64,000 nt of DNA from positions 1,240,001 to 1,304,000 of the forward strand of contig NZ_CP117996.1 of assembly GCF_028743715.1 (NCBI RefSeq), in the 5' to 3' direction. The DNA is from Microbacterium sp. Clip185. GTDB lineage: Bacteria > Actinomycetota > Actinomycetes > Actinomycetales > Microbacteriaceae. Numbering within the stretch: position 1 is the first letter of the stretch; each line of letters opens with the position of its first letter. A model generated the notes under the pieces. The model saw nothing but the letters and a program-made list of their open reading frames with translations, was not told where the DNA came from and searched no databases. The position numbers and the translations under genes were made by a program. Positions 24,439-32,243 of the stretch are shown here, one piece after another.

Positions 24439-24520
24439 CCGGCCTCGTGCGCCGCGCACCGATAGCGTGGGAGAGCTGCGCCCGGAGGGCGCATGCCTCC
24501 TTTCGAAAGGTCCGCCGCCT

Positions 24521-25510
24521 GTGACACCGACGTCGCTGACTTCTGCACAGCTCACCGCCGTTCTCGAGCCGCTCGGCGAGGTGGCGCACAGCGAGCCGCT
24601 GACCGGCGGGATGTTCGCTGTCACCTCGGCCGTGACGCTCGTCGGCGGCGCCCGTGTCATCGTGAAGGCGACCCCGACCGACGTGCGCAAACTGTGCCGC
24701 TACGAGCACGGGATCGCCGCATCCGAGGCACTCGTGTACGAGATGCTCGCCGGCCGCGCACCGGTGCCCGAGGTGCTCCTGACCGACTTCACCCGCTCGG
24801 TCGTCGACGCCGACATCGTGGTCACCCGCCAGCTGTCCGGCCGGGTATGGAACGATCTCGAGCTGGATGCGGCCGCCACCGCTCGCGCACGTCGCGCCCT
24901 CGGTGCGCTGATGGCCGAGCTGCACCGGGTGCCGGCTCCGGCCTTCGGATACCCCGCGCATGAGACGGGCATGCGCTGCCATGACTGGCGCACCGCGGTC
25001 ACGGCGATGTTCGACGGCATCCTCCGCGACGCTGCCGAGTCGGGCACGATCGTGCCCGAGCCGAGGGTACGTGCCGTGCTGGCGCGCCACGGGCATGCGC
25101 TGGATGCGGTCACGGCTCCGGTCGTCGTGCACAACGATCTCTGGCCGGCGAACATCTTCCTCGACGAGGATCTGCGGATCGTCGGACTGATCGACACCGA
25201 ACGCACTGTGTGGGGCGATCCGCTGTTCGATCTCGTGGGGGCGAATCAGATGGCCGAAGAGGGCGCCGAGGAGCAGATCATCGAGGGCGACACGGATGCC
25301 GGGGGAGTGCTCGCCGCTGAACTCGCGTCGCCGACGGGGCCGATCCGCCTCGCCCTATACCGCCTCTACTATCGCCTCATCCTCGTCACCGAGATCGACA
25401 TCCGCGGCTTCGAGGGCGAGTGGCTCACGCAGTACCGGGCTTCGGTGGCTCGTCTGCTCGACGACGCCCTGCACGATCTGGAGGCGGAGGCGCCCCCGGG
25501 CAGGCTATGA
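24521..25510 (+). CDS. Aminoglycoside phosphotransferase-like kinase
   Basis: A 329-residue protein of the APH/choline kinase fold. Seen: an ATP-anchoring Lys in RVIVKATPTD near residue 47, the catalytic loop VVHNDLWPANIF near residue 205 (the HxDxxxxN signature), and the metal-binding Asp in LIDTERTVWGDPLFDL near 225. This large family includes kinases of antibiotics, sugars and small metabolites, so antibiotic resistance cannot be assumed. The start is GTG 24521, with AAGG 11 bases upstream; a TAGCGT -10 lies near 24463. It stands alone between two unrelated genes. Confidence 0.85.
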   Translation: MTPTSLTSAQLTAVLEPLGEVAHSEPLTGGMFAVTSAVTLVGGARVIVKATPTDVRKLCRYEHGIAASEALVYEMLAGRAPVPEVLLTDFTRSVVDADIVVTRQLSGRVWNDLELDAAATARARRALGALMAELHRVPAPAFGYPAHETGMRCHDWRTAVTAMFDGILRDAAESGTIVPEPRVRAVLARHGHALDAVTAPVVVHNDLWPANIFLDEDLRIVGLIDTERTVWGDPLFDLVGANQMAEEGAEEQIIEGDTDAGGVLAAELASPTGPIRLALYRLYYRLILVTEIDIRGFEGEWLTQYRASVARLLDDALHDLEAEAPPGRL

Positions 25511-25648
25511 ATCGGCGATGCCTGCGCGATCGCGGGAATCGCCGGTCGAGCGGGGCGGTTGGCGGTCGTGAGCAGGCCGTGCACGAAGCCGCGGCCTCAC
25601 CGATAGAGCCCGGCCGAGTGGCCGACTCGGACGAAAGGAGACACATCG

Positions 25649-26299
25649 ATGGCAAGGATCACGGTTCTCGGTGGGAGCGGCTATGCGGGCGCGGCGGTCG
25701 TCGCGGAGGCACACCGCCGCGGTCACACGGTCACCTCGCTCAGTCGCACAATGCCGACGGATCTCGTCGACGGCGTCGACTACGTGCAGGGCTCGATCCT
25801 CGACGAGGGCGTGCAGGATAACGTCGTGGCGGACCGCGATGTCGTGGTCGTGGCGCTGTCCCCGCGCGGGGACATGGCAGGCAAGGTCGAAGGCGTGGTG
25901 GAGTCGCTCATCGAGCGTCTCGTCGGCACCGCCACCCGTCTCGGCTACATCGGCGGCGCGTCCTCGCTGCTCGTGGAGGAGAACGGTCCGCGCCTGTGGG
26001 ACGTGACCCACGCGCACATGCCGGCCGAGGTGAAGCCGGAGGTGGAGACCGGGCTCAACGCTCTCGAGCTGCTGAGCTCCAGCCCCGAGGGACTCGATTG
26101 GTTCTACGTCAGCCCGCCGGAAGAGTTCGGTTCCTGGCTCGGCACGGCGTCGACGGGGCGGTACACGCTCGGCGGCGACGTGCTCCTGCGTGACGCCGAC
26201 GGCACGTCCACCATCTCCGCCGCCGATCTCGCGCTGGCCATCCTCGATGAGATCGAAAGCCCCGCCCACCACCGGGCGCGTTTCACGGCGATCGCCTGA
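25649..26299 (+). CDS. NAD(P)-binding oxidoreductase, NmrA/epimerase-like
   Basis: A 216-residue Rossmann protein with GGSGYAGAAVVAEA at residues 6-19, the dinucleotide-binding turn of atypical short-chain enzymes. It is much shorter than full epimerases and matches the family of YwnB/BVR-B-like NAD(P)H-binding proteins. The catalytic Tyr-x3-Lys is not evident, so the reaction is uncertain. AGGAGACACATCG precedes the ATG. It converges on the alpha/beta hydrolase, and their 3' ends share a hairpin. Confidence 0.85.
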   Translation: MARITVLGGSGYAGAAVVAEAHRRGHTVTSLSRTMPTDLVDGVDYVQGSILDEGVQDNVVADRDVVVVALSPRGDMAGKVEGVVESLIERLVGTATRLGYIGGASSLLVEENGPRLWDVTHAHMPAEVKPEVETGLNALELLSSSPEGLDWFYVSPPEEFGSWLGTASTGRYTLGGDVLLRDADGTSTISAADLALAILDEIESPAHHRARFTAIA

Positions 26300-26306
26300 A
26301 CCGGCC

Positions 26307-26339
26307 GGCCGGCCTCATCCGCGAGGGGAGAGGCCGGCC
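26307..26339. terminator. Hairpin at a convergent junction
   Basis: GGCCGGCCTC (26307-26316) and GAGGCCGGCC (26330-26339) form a perfect 10-base stem with a 13-base loop. It starts just after the oxidoreductase stop and overlaps the last codons and stop of the hydrolase on the other strand. No U-run follows; termination is plausible but not certain. Confidence 0.5.
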
Positions 26340-27184
26340 TCATCGACCACTCGGCGAAGCTCTGCCACGATGAGCTCCGGTTGATCGAAGATCACGTTGT
26401 GGCCCGACCGCGTGGCCGGTATCAGGTGTGCGTCCAGCCGCCGAGCGGTGGTGGCATGCGCCCGGTTGATCTCCCGCCGCCTGGTGCGTTCGCCGAATCC
26501 CGCCCGCATCCCGGTGATGACGCTCGCTCGGATGTTCCGGACGGCGTCGAGATGCGCCGCATCCTGTCGCAGGGCGGACAGCGAGGGCAGGAACTGTGCC
26601 AGCTCGGGCGCCATCGTCCGCTCCAAGGCGGCGAGATCGCGTCGCAGCTGCATGCCGACCTCCATCGGCTGCGCGTGCAGTGCCCGGCGTCGCAGCAGCG
26701 CGATGCTCGCGCGTGCGCTGAGCGAGGAGAAGCGCGGCGGCCGGGAGACCATGCGCTCGGCGAGAGCGGGGGTGAAGTAGGAGTCGATGTGCTCGTCGGT
26801 CTGATCGACCAGCACGAGGGCTCGGACATCCAGAGTCCGCCGCGCGGCGAGCGTGCGCACGATCGGCCCGCCCCAACTGTGTCCGACGAGGATCAGGGGG
26901 CGCGTCTCGGCAGCCAGCAGAGCGCCGAGATCGTCGGCCAGCCGCACGAGTGTGCGCGGTGCCCCATCCTCGTCGCTCGCGCCGATCCCGGCACGGTCGT
27001 AGCAGACCGTCGCGGCGAAGCACGAAACGGCGGGGACGACACGGCCCCATGCTGCGGCGGAGAAACCCATCCCGGACTCGAAGACCACCACTGCCCGTCC
27101 GACGCCCGCGCGCCGCGCGCTGAGCGATCGACCGTCGGGAAGGCTGAGTCGGCGCGGTGCGCCCAGGGGATGCGCGCCGCTCAT
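26315..27184 (-). CDS. Alpha/beta hydrolase
   Basis: A 289-residue hydrolase of the single-domain alpha/beta type (esterase or lipase-like). Nucleophile elbow GHSWGG near residue 100; an upstream ESGMGF oxyanion region near 35; and a His near the C terminus in TRSGHNVIFDQP. The ATG overlaps the stop of the 74-residue protein upstream (ATGA at 27181-27184), giving a three-gene operon with the SDR gene. Substrate unknown. Confidence 0.87.
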   Translation of the reverse strand: MSGAHPLGAPRRLSLPDGRSLSARRAGVGRAVVVFESGMGFSAAAWGRVVPAVSCFAATVCYDRAGIGASDEDGAPRTLVRLADDLGALLAAETRPLILVGHSWGGPIVRTLAARRTLDVRALVLVDQTDEHIDSYFTPALAERMVSRPPRFSSLSARASIALLRRRALHAQPMEVGMQLRRDLAALERTMAPELAQFLPSLSALRQDAAHLDAVRNIRASVITGMRAGFGERTRRREINRAHATTARRLDAHLIPATRSGHNVIFDQPELIVAELRRVVDEAGLSPRG

Positions 27185-27405
27185 GCGTCGCGAGCGGGGC
27201 GCCGGATGCGGGGGGCAGGTGCCGGCGGAACAGGCTTCGCGGCGACGATGTCGACGCGGCGGATGCGCTCAACGCCGCGTTTTCCGTCGACGACGACCGT
27301 CTCCTCGTCGGCGCTGAGGAGCTCTCCGAGCGCATCCGTCGCCTGTCCGGTCGGGAGTAGATAGCGCACGACGACACGCGCGCCGGGCTCGGGGAGTGTC
27401 ACCAT
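27181..27405 (-). CDS. 74-residue SH3-like domain protein
   Basis: A 74-residue protein starting MVTLPEPGARVVVRYLLPTG, then a beta-rich stretch ending VDIVAAKPVPPAPAPRIRRP. It resembles the N-terminal SH3-like domain found on actinobacterial GNAT acetyltransferases of the Rv0428c/cg3035 type (PxGxRVVVRYRLP with a closing VVAxKPVPP), but stands alone without the GNAT domain. The first 7 bases overlap the SDR stop (ATGGTGA) and its stop overlaps the hydrolase start, so it is coupled on both sides. The frame stays open upstream, but only this part is placed between genes. Function unknown. Confidence 0.65.
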   Translation of the reverse strand: MVTLPEPGARVVVRYLLPTGQATDALGELLSADEETVVVDGKRGVERIRRVDIVAAKPVPPAPAPRIRRPARDA

Positions 27406-28880
27406 GCGCCGGGTGCGTAGTCCTTGAGGAACACGCCGAAGAGGTCCTCGCCCGCCTCCCCGCGCACGATCGGGTCGTACACGCGGGCCGCGCCGTCGAC
27501 GAGGTCCAGCGGTGCGTGGAAGCCCTCTTCCGCGAGACGCACCTTCGTGGGATGCGGCCGCTCGTCGGTGATCCAACCGGTGTCGACGCTCGTCATGAGG
27601 ATGCCGTCGCTCTCGAACATCTCGCGCGCGCTCGTGCGGGTCAGCATGTTGACGGCGGCCTTGGCCATGTTCGTGTGCGGGTGGCCGGGACCCTTGTATC
27701 CGCGATTGAAGACGCCCTCCATGGCGCTCACGTTGACGATGTAGGTGCGCCGGGCGCTGCTGGCCGCCAGCGACGGCCGGAGCTTCGAGATGAGCAGGAA
27801 CGGTGCGGTCGTGTTCGCCAGCTGCACTTCGAGCATCTCGAGCGGATCGACCTCCTCCACACGCTGCGTCCAGGAGTTGACGTGGTCGAGATCGGGGATG
27901 AGTCCGCCCGCGTCGATCGCCGTGCCCGCCGCCAGGCGCTCCAGCGAGCTGGATCCGGCCGCCATGGCCTGCTCCGTGAGCTCCTCGGCGCGGGCGGCTG
28001 CGGCGGCGAGAATGGGGTGCGCGCTCACCGAGCGTTCGAGAGCCTGCGGGTGCTGGTCGTTCGTGTGCCCGAAGGTGACCAGCTCCGGAAGCCGACCGTC
28101 GGGAAGCGGCGCCAGCTCCGCATCGACGAGCGGCTGGTAGGCGCCGGGGGAGCGGCGCACGGTCTGGGTCGCGTTGTTGATGAGGATGTCCAGCGTCCCC
28201 GCCGCAGCCACGTCCTCCGCGAGCCCGATCACCTGGGCGGGATCGCGCAGGTCGATACCTACGATCTTGAGCCGGTCGATCCAGTCCGCCGCATCCGGCA
28301 GGCTGCTGAAGCGGCGGACCGCATCCCGGGGGAAGCGCGTGGTGATCGTGGTGTGCGCGCCGTCGCGGAGCAGGCGCAGCGCGATGTACATCCCGATCTT
28401 CGCCCGGCCGCCGGTCAGCAGAGCGCGCTTGCCGGTGAGGTCGGTGCGTGCGTCGCGCTTGGCGTGGCTCATCGCGGCGCATTCGGGGCAGAGCTGGTGA
28501 TAGAACGCGTCGACCACCGTGTACGGCTTCTTGCAGATGTAGCAGCCGCGTGCTTTGAGCAGGGTCCCGGCGGTGGGCGTCGTGGTCGAGCTGCTGATCG
28601 GGATGCCGCGCGTCTCGTCGTCGATGCGATCGGGCGCGCCGGTCGCCGTGGCGTGCACGACCGCGCGGTCCGCGGCGGCGATCGCATCGCGGATCTCTCG
28701 GCGCCGCACCTTCTTGGTGGCCTTGAACATCGCGGCCGTCGCCCGCCGGACCGTGACGTAGTCAGGGTGGGTCTGATCCACCTGCGCGAGCTCCTCCAGC
28801 ACGCGCAGGGTGGTGGCGAGATCGTCGGGATCGATGCCGCTGGGCTGCGGATCGGTGTGGGCAGAGGTCGCGTCGGGCAC
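27399..28880 (-). CDS. SDR family oxidoreductase with zinc-finger N-terminal region
   Basis: A 493-residue protein. Residues 1-150 are helical with two Cys pairs, CYICKKP and CPECAAM near residue 130-150, which look like a treble-clef zinc site. An SDR domain follows: TGGRAKIGMYIALRLL (nucleotide-binding Gly-rich turn) near residue 170, INNATQT near 260, and YIVNVSAMEGVF with the active-site Ser region near 370. The fused zinc site is unusual for an SDR. GTG 28880 lies 5 bases after TAGAAT and has no ribosome-binding site, so the mRNA is probably leaderless. First gene of a three-gene operon. Confidence 0.85.
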   Translation of the reverse strand: MPDATSAHTDPQPSGIDPDDLATTLRVLEELAQVDQTHPDYVTVRRATAAMFKATKKVRRREIRDAIAAADRAVVHATATGAPDRIDDETRGIPISSSTTTPTAGTLLKARGCYICKKPYTVVDAFYHQLCPECAAMSHAKRDARTDLTGKRALLTGGRAKIGMYIALRLLRDGAHTTITTRFPRDAVRRFSSLPDAADWIDRLKIVGIDLRDPAQVIGLAEDVAAAGTLDILINNATQTVRRSPGAYQPLVDAELAPLPDGRLPELVTFGHTNDQHPQALERSVSAHPILAAAAARAEELTEQAMAAGSSSLERLAAGTAIDAGGLIPDLDHVNSWTQRVEEVDPLEMLEVQLANTTAPFLLISKLRPSLAASSARRTYIVNVSAMEGVFNRGYKGPGHPHTNMAKAAVNMLTRTSAREMFESDGILMTSVDTGWITDERPHPTKVRLAEEGFHAPLDLVDGAARVYDPIVRGEAGEDLFGVFLKDYAPGAW

Positions 28881-28885
28881 ACGAG

Positions 28886-28891
28886 ATTCTA
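28886..28891 (-). promoter_or_regulatory. -10 element TAGAAT of the SDR operon
   Basis: TAGAAT on the minus strand is 5 bases before the GTG at 28880. It faces the leaderless Nudix promoter only 24 bases away, so the two polymerases would compete. Confidence 0.55.
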
Positions 28892-28915
28892 CGTCGGGCG
28901 CCTGTGTGGGGCTGT

Positions 28916-28921
28916 TAGCGT
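28916..28921 (+). promoter_or_regulatory. -10 element TAGCGT of the Nudix gene
   Basis: TAGCGT lies 6 bases before the GTG at 28928, which has no separate untranslated leader. Confidence 0.55.
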
Positions 28922-28927
28922 GCCAGG

Positions 28928-29326
28928 GTGACCCTCGCAGAGCCCCGCCGCATCCACGTGTCCGCCGCGGTCATCCGCGACGCCGACGGGCGGCTCCTCC
29001 TCGTGCGCAAGAGCGGGACGACCGCGTTCATGCAGCCCGGCGGCAAGCCGGAGCAGGGTGAGGATGCGGCCACGACGCTCGTGCGCGAGGTCCGGGAGGA
29101 GCTCGGACTCCGGCTGGATGCAGGCGACCTCGAGCCGCTGGGATCGTTCGCGGCGGCTGCCGCCAACGAGCCGGGGTTCGAGGTCGTCGCAGAGGTCTTC
29201 GCCGCCGACATCCACGGCCAGACGCCCGTCGCCTCCGCTGAGATCGCCGAGCTGCGCTGGGTCGGACCGGACGAGGTCGATGAGCTGGAGGTCGCGCCTC
29301 TCGCGCGCGAGTACTTCCTGAGCTGA
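28928..29326 (+). CDS. Nudix hydrolase
   Basis: A 132-residue single Nudix domain. The 23-residue Nudix box is near residues 38-60 and starts GGKPEQGEDAATTLVREVRE, closing with EELGL; the catalytic Glu pair is present. Substrates are nucleoside diphosphates linked to another group; the specific one is not known. It starts at GTG 28928, 6 bases after a TAGCGT -10 element. Divergent from the SDR operon and convergent with the 6-phosphogluconate dehydrogenase gene. Confidence 0.92.
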   Translation: MTLAEPRRIHVSAAVIRDADGRLLLVRKSGTTAFMQPGGKPEQGEDAATTLVREVREELGLRLDAGDLEPLGSFAAAAANEPGFEVVAEVFAADIHGQTPVASAEIAELRWVGPDEVDELEVAPLAREYFLS

Positions 29327-29367
29327 GCGTCGCGCCTCGCCGGACTCGATGAGGGGTCGGAGCGGGT

Positions 29368-30429
29368 TCAGCCCTGCGCGCTGTCAGCCTTCTGTCCGCC
29401 GGCTTCGAGCACGTCACCGGCGGGAAGCTCCTGGTGGCCGCCGAACTGCAGCCGCATCGCCGAGAGAACCTGGTTGGCGAAGTGATCCTCGCCGCGCGAG
29501 GCGAAGCGCTCGAAGAGGGATGCGGCCAGCACCGGCGCGGGCACTCCGGTGTCGACAGCGGCCTTGACCGTCCAGCGCCCCTCGCCCGAGTCGGACACGC
29601 GGCCGGCGAGGCCGTCGAGCGTCGGGTTGGCCTGGAGCGCCGCCGCCGTGAGATCCAGCAGCCACGACGAGATCACCGATCCGCGACGCCAGAGCTCGGA
29701 CACCTTCGCGGTGTCGATGTCGAACTGGTAGAACTCCGGCTCCTCCAGCGGAGCGACCTCCGCGGAGTGGCTGGCCTCGCGCGTTCCCGCATCCGCGTTG
29801 TGGAGGATGTTGAGGCCCTCGGCGAGCGCGGCCATGATGCCGTACTCGATGCCGTTGTGCACCATCTTGACGAAGTGGCCGGCGCCGGAGGGGCCGCAGT
29901 GGAGGTAGCCGCGCTCCTCGGGGGCGAGCTCGCCGGAGCGTCCGGGTGTGCGCTCGACGTCGCCGACGCCGGGCGCGATCGTCTTCAGGATGGGCTCGAT
30001 GTGCGTGAACGCCTCATCGGGTCCGCCGACCATGAGGCAGTACCCACGCTCCAGGCCGAACACACCGCCGCTCGTGCCCACGTCGACGTAGTGGATGCCG
30101 GTGTCCTTGAGTGCCGCGGCGCGGCGGACGTCGTCGCGGTAGTTCGAATTGCCCCCGTCGATGATGATGTCGCCGGGCTCGAGCACCTCCGCGAGCTGGT
30201 CGACGACGCCGCCGGTGAGTCCCGCGGGGATCATGAGCCAGACCGTGCGCGGCGTCTGCAGCTGGGACGCGAGCTCGGCGAGAGACGCCGCACCCGTCGC
30301 GCCCTCGGACTCGAGGCCGGCAACCGCATCCTGGTTGACGTCGTAGACGACGCAGTCGTGGCCGTCCTTCATGAGCCGGCGCACGATGTTCGCACCCATT
30401 CGACCCAGACCGATCATCGCGAGCTGCAT
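29368..30429 (-). CDS. gnd: 6-phosphogluconate dehydrogenase, decarboxylating (YqeC/GndA type)
   Basis: A 353-residue NAD(P)-dependent enzyme converting 6-phosphogluconate to ribulose 5-phosphate and CO2. Rossmann motif MIGLGRMGANIVRR at residues 5-18; substrate motif DGGNSNYRDD near 95-104; GTSGGVFGLERGYC near 120; and the catalytic KMVHNGIEYG region near 190. It is the short class, distinct from the 470-residue enzyme; an extra C-terminal tail (DVLEAGGQKADSAQG) lengthens it. ATG 30429 has GAGGA 8 bases upstream. It follows the nrdI gene but on its own promoter. Confidence 0.92.
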   Translation of the reverse strand: MQLAMIGLGRMGANIVRRLMKDGHDCVVYDVNQDAVAGLESEGATGAASLAELASQLQTPRTVWLMIPAGLTGGVVDQLAEVLEPGDIIIDGGNSNYRDDVRRAAALKDTGIHYVDVGTSGGVFGLERGYCLMVGGPDEAFTHIEPILKTIAPGVGDVERTPGRSGELAPEERGYLHCGPSGAGHFVKMVHNGIEYGIMAALAEGLNILHNADAGTREASHSAEVAPLEEPEFYQFDIDTAKVSELWRRGSVISSWLLDLTAAALQANPTLDGLAGRVSDSGEGRWTVKAAVDTGVPAPVLAASLFERFASRGEDHFANQVLSAMRLQFGGHQELPAGDVLEAGGQKADSAQG

Positions 30430-30532
30430 GCTGATTCCTCGTTCCCTTTCGACGAGCGCCGGCGACGGCCGACCCTCTCCAGAGTCTAAGGACGAGGACG
30501 CAGGCCGGCGCCGTTCGCGCGTCGAATGCGCG

Positions 30533-30967
30533 TCAGTCGTTCGCCGAATCGAGTGCTTCGTCCATTCCACGCAGGATCTCGGCGCAGCGCGCGACGTCCT
30601 CCGGCGTTCCTGAGAGCTCGAACTCGAAGACCACGGGGCGTCCGCTGATCTCGGCGAGCTCCCGTGCGGCGGCCTGGTAGTAGGCGCCGAAGTTGCGATT
30701 GCCCGACCCGATGATGCCGACGAGGCGGCGGCGATTGGCCGCGGAGCGCAGAAAGGCCCGCACAGGTGCGGGCAGGGTCACCTCGTCCGCGTTGCCCGCC
30801 TTGTAGGAGGGTGTCAGCAGAACCCACCGTCCGGAGGCCTCGGTGCGCCTCACCTCCGGATCGGCGAGGTCCCGCACGGCGCGGCCGTCGAGGGCGGCCA
30901 GATGCTCGGCGAAGCGGCGCGTGAGGTTGGACACCGAGGAGTAGTAGTAGACCGGGATCTGGGCCAT
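30533..30967 (-). CDS. nrdI: NrdI, flavoprotein for class Ib ribonucleotide reductase assembly
   Basis: A 144-residue flavodoxin-like protein. It shows NrdI hallmarks: YYYSSVSNLTRRF at the N terminus (FMN phosphate loop), LLTPSYKAG near residue 50, IGSGNRNFGAYYQAA near 87 and FELSGTPEDV near 115. NrdI reduces or supplies oxidant to the NrdF dimanganese cofactor. It usually sits with nrdE and nrdF, but here neither is adjacent; the neighbours are ribA (divergent) and 6-phosphogluconate dehydrogenase. This may be an extra or detached copy. Confidence 0.85.
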   Translation of the reverse strand: MAQIPVYYYSSVSNLTRRFAEHLAALDGRAVRDLADPEVRRTEASGRWVLLTPSYKAGNADEVTLPAPVRAFLRSAANRRRLVGIIGSGNRNFGAYYQAAARELAEISGRPVVFEFELSGTPEDVARCAEILRGMDEALDSAND

Positions 30968-31049
30968 GCCCCCAGTGTTGCGCCCGGCGCGGGTGCGGCT
31001 TTCTCACGGCGCCGGGAATACTCCGTCGAGGTCGGTGCTTGAGCACAAC

Positions 31050-31721
31050 ATGGTTGAGAATTCACACATCTCCGTGGCCACGGTTCCCGCGGCGGAGGTC
31101 CGGGTTCGGGTGCAGGTGCCGCTCCGGTTCTCGGACGGCTATACGACCGGTGCCGATGTGCTCACGTTCGACGGCTTGATCGACGGCAAGGAGCACCTTC
31201 TGCTCGGCCTCGGCGACTGGCGGGGCGCACTCGATCGCAGTGCGGCCGGCGGAGATGCGCCGCTCGTGCGCCCGCATAGCGAATGCCTCACGGGAGATGT
31301 CTTCGGCTCCGAACGCTGCGACTGCGGCCCGCAGCTGCGCGAGGCGGTGGAACGGATCGCCGCCGAGGGCGGGTTCTTGCTCTACCTCCGACAGGAGGGG
31401 CGCGGTATCGGCCTCTACGCGAAGCTCGACGCCTATGCGCTCCAGGATGCGGGACTGGACACCTACGAGGCGAACGTGGCGCTGGGCCGGGGTGAGGACG
31501 AGCGCGACTACACCGCGGCCGCGCAGATGCTCCACGCCGTCGGCGCCGAGCGCATCCGGCTCCTCAGCAACAACCCCGACAAGGGCGCGCAGCTCGAGGG
31601 CCTGGGGATCCGGGTGACCGAACGTGTGCGCACGGCTGTGCACCTGTCCGCGTCGAACGCGCGCTACCTGGCCGCGAAGCGCGACCACACCGCCCACGCG
31701 ATCGACCTGCCCGCCGCGTGA
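31050..31721 (+). CDS. ribA: GTP cyclohydrolase II
   Basis: A 223-residue enzyme that opens GTP for riboflavin synthesis. The zinc ligands are visible as CLTGDVFGSERCDCG near residue 80-94, and the active-site segment LRQEGRGIGLYAK near 112. DTYEANVALG and IRLLSNNP follow as in the family. Standalone, without the RibB (dihydroxybutanone phosphate synthase) domain usual in bifunctional RibBA. Start chosen at ATG 31050; no good ribosome-binding site is visible. Divergent from nrdI and followed by a MarR gene with a TGATG stop-start overlap. Confidence 0.92.
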   Translation: MVENSHISVATVPAAEVRVRVQVPLRFSDGYTTGADVLTFDGLIDGKEHLLLGLGDWRGALDRSAAGGDAPLVRPHSECLTGDVFGSERCDCGPQLREAVERIAAEGGFLLYLRQEGRGIGLYAKLDAYALQDAGLDTYEANVALGRGEDERDYTAAAQMLHAVGAERIRLLSNNPDKGAQLEGLGIRVTERVRTAVHLSASNARYLAAKRDHTAHAIDLPAA

Positions 31722-32209
31722 TGGACACGGCGGCAGCATCGCGCGTGTCGCGCCCGACGCGGTCGCTGACGGACGACGAGATGGCGACGTGGCTTCCGTT
31801 GATCCGCCTCGTGCAACTGCTGCCGCAGGCCCTCGATCGCAGACTCCGGGATGAGGGCGGCATCAACCACGCGCACTATGCGATTCTCGTGACCCTCGCC
31901 GGGCGCGCCGCTCAGCCGGCGACCATGACCGACCTCGCCCACGTCGCAGGCCTGAGTCGCTCGCGGCTCAGCCACGCCGTCGACGCCCTCGAACGCCGCG
32001 GCTGGGTCGAGCGCACGACCTGCGGCAGCGATGGGCGCACCCAATCGGCCCGCCTGACAGACGCCGGCTGGGACATCCTGCGCCAGGCGGCTCCGGCCCA
32101 TGTCGCCCAGATCCGTTCGCTGGTCCTTGACCGACTCGACGAGTCGGAGCGCTCGGCCCTCGCCGCCATCGCGGCCAAGCTCGTCCCCGGCGTCGAAGCA
32201 GCGCTCTAA
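31721..32209 (+). CDS. MarR family transcriptional regulator
   Basis: A 162-residue winged-helix regulator. The recognition region is near residues 65-95 (MTDLAHVAGLSRSRLSHAVD), and the wing DGRTQSARLT is near 110. The ATG at 31721 overlaps the ribA stop (TGATG), so it is cotranscribed with ribA; a GTG one codon earlier is possible. MarR proteins usually sense phenolic or oxidant compounds, and the next gene encodes an FUSC-type aromatic-acid or drug efflux protein on a separate leaderless promoter. Confidence 0.9.
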   Translation: MDTAAASRVSRPTRSLTDDEMATWLPLIRLVQLLPQALDRRLRDEGGINHAHYAILVTLAGRAAQPATMTDLAHVAGLSRSRLSHAVDALERRGWVERTTCGSDGRTQSARLTDAGWDILRQAAPAHVAQIRSLVLDRLDESERSALAAIAAKLVPGVEAAL

Positions 32210-32231
32210 CCGCGCGATGCTCGCCCCGGCG

Positions 32232-32237
32232 TAGCCT
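32232..32237 (+). promoter_or_regulatory. -10 element TAGCCT of the FUSC gene
   Basis: TAGCCT is 6 bases before ATG 32244. The intervening GGAGGG also resembles a ribosome-binding site but is too close to act as one. Confidence 0.55.
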
Positions 32238-32243
32238 GGAGGG

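Noticed and set aside
24473..24487. GCGCCC/GGGCGC hairpin before the APH-like gene as a terminator or riboswitch
   Set aside because: Only a 6-base stem with a 3-base loop, no T-run and no conserved aptamer elements; such short hairpins are common at this GC content.
24521..25510. Aminoglycoside resistance gene
   Set aside because: The fold is APH-like, but the family is very broad and nothing in the sequence or context points to an antibiotic substrate.
30968..31049. FMN riboswitch upstream of ribA
   Set aside because: The gap is too short for the aptamer and none of the conserved RFN-box elements is present; only a small GTGCTTGAGCAC palindrome is seen.
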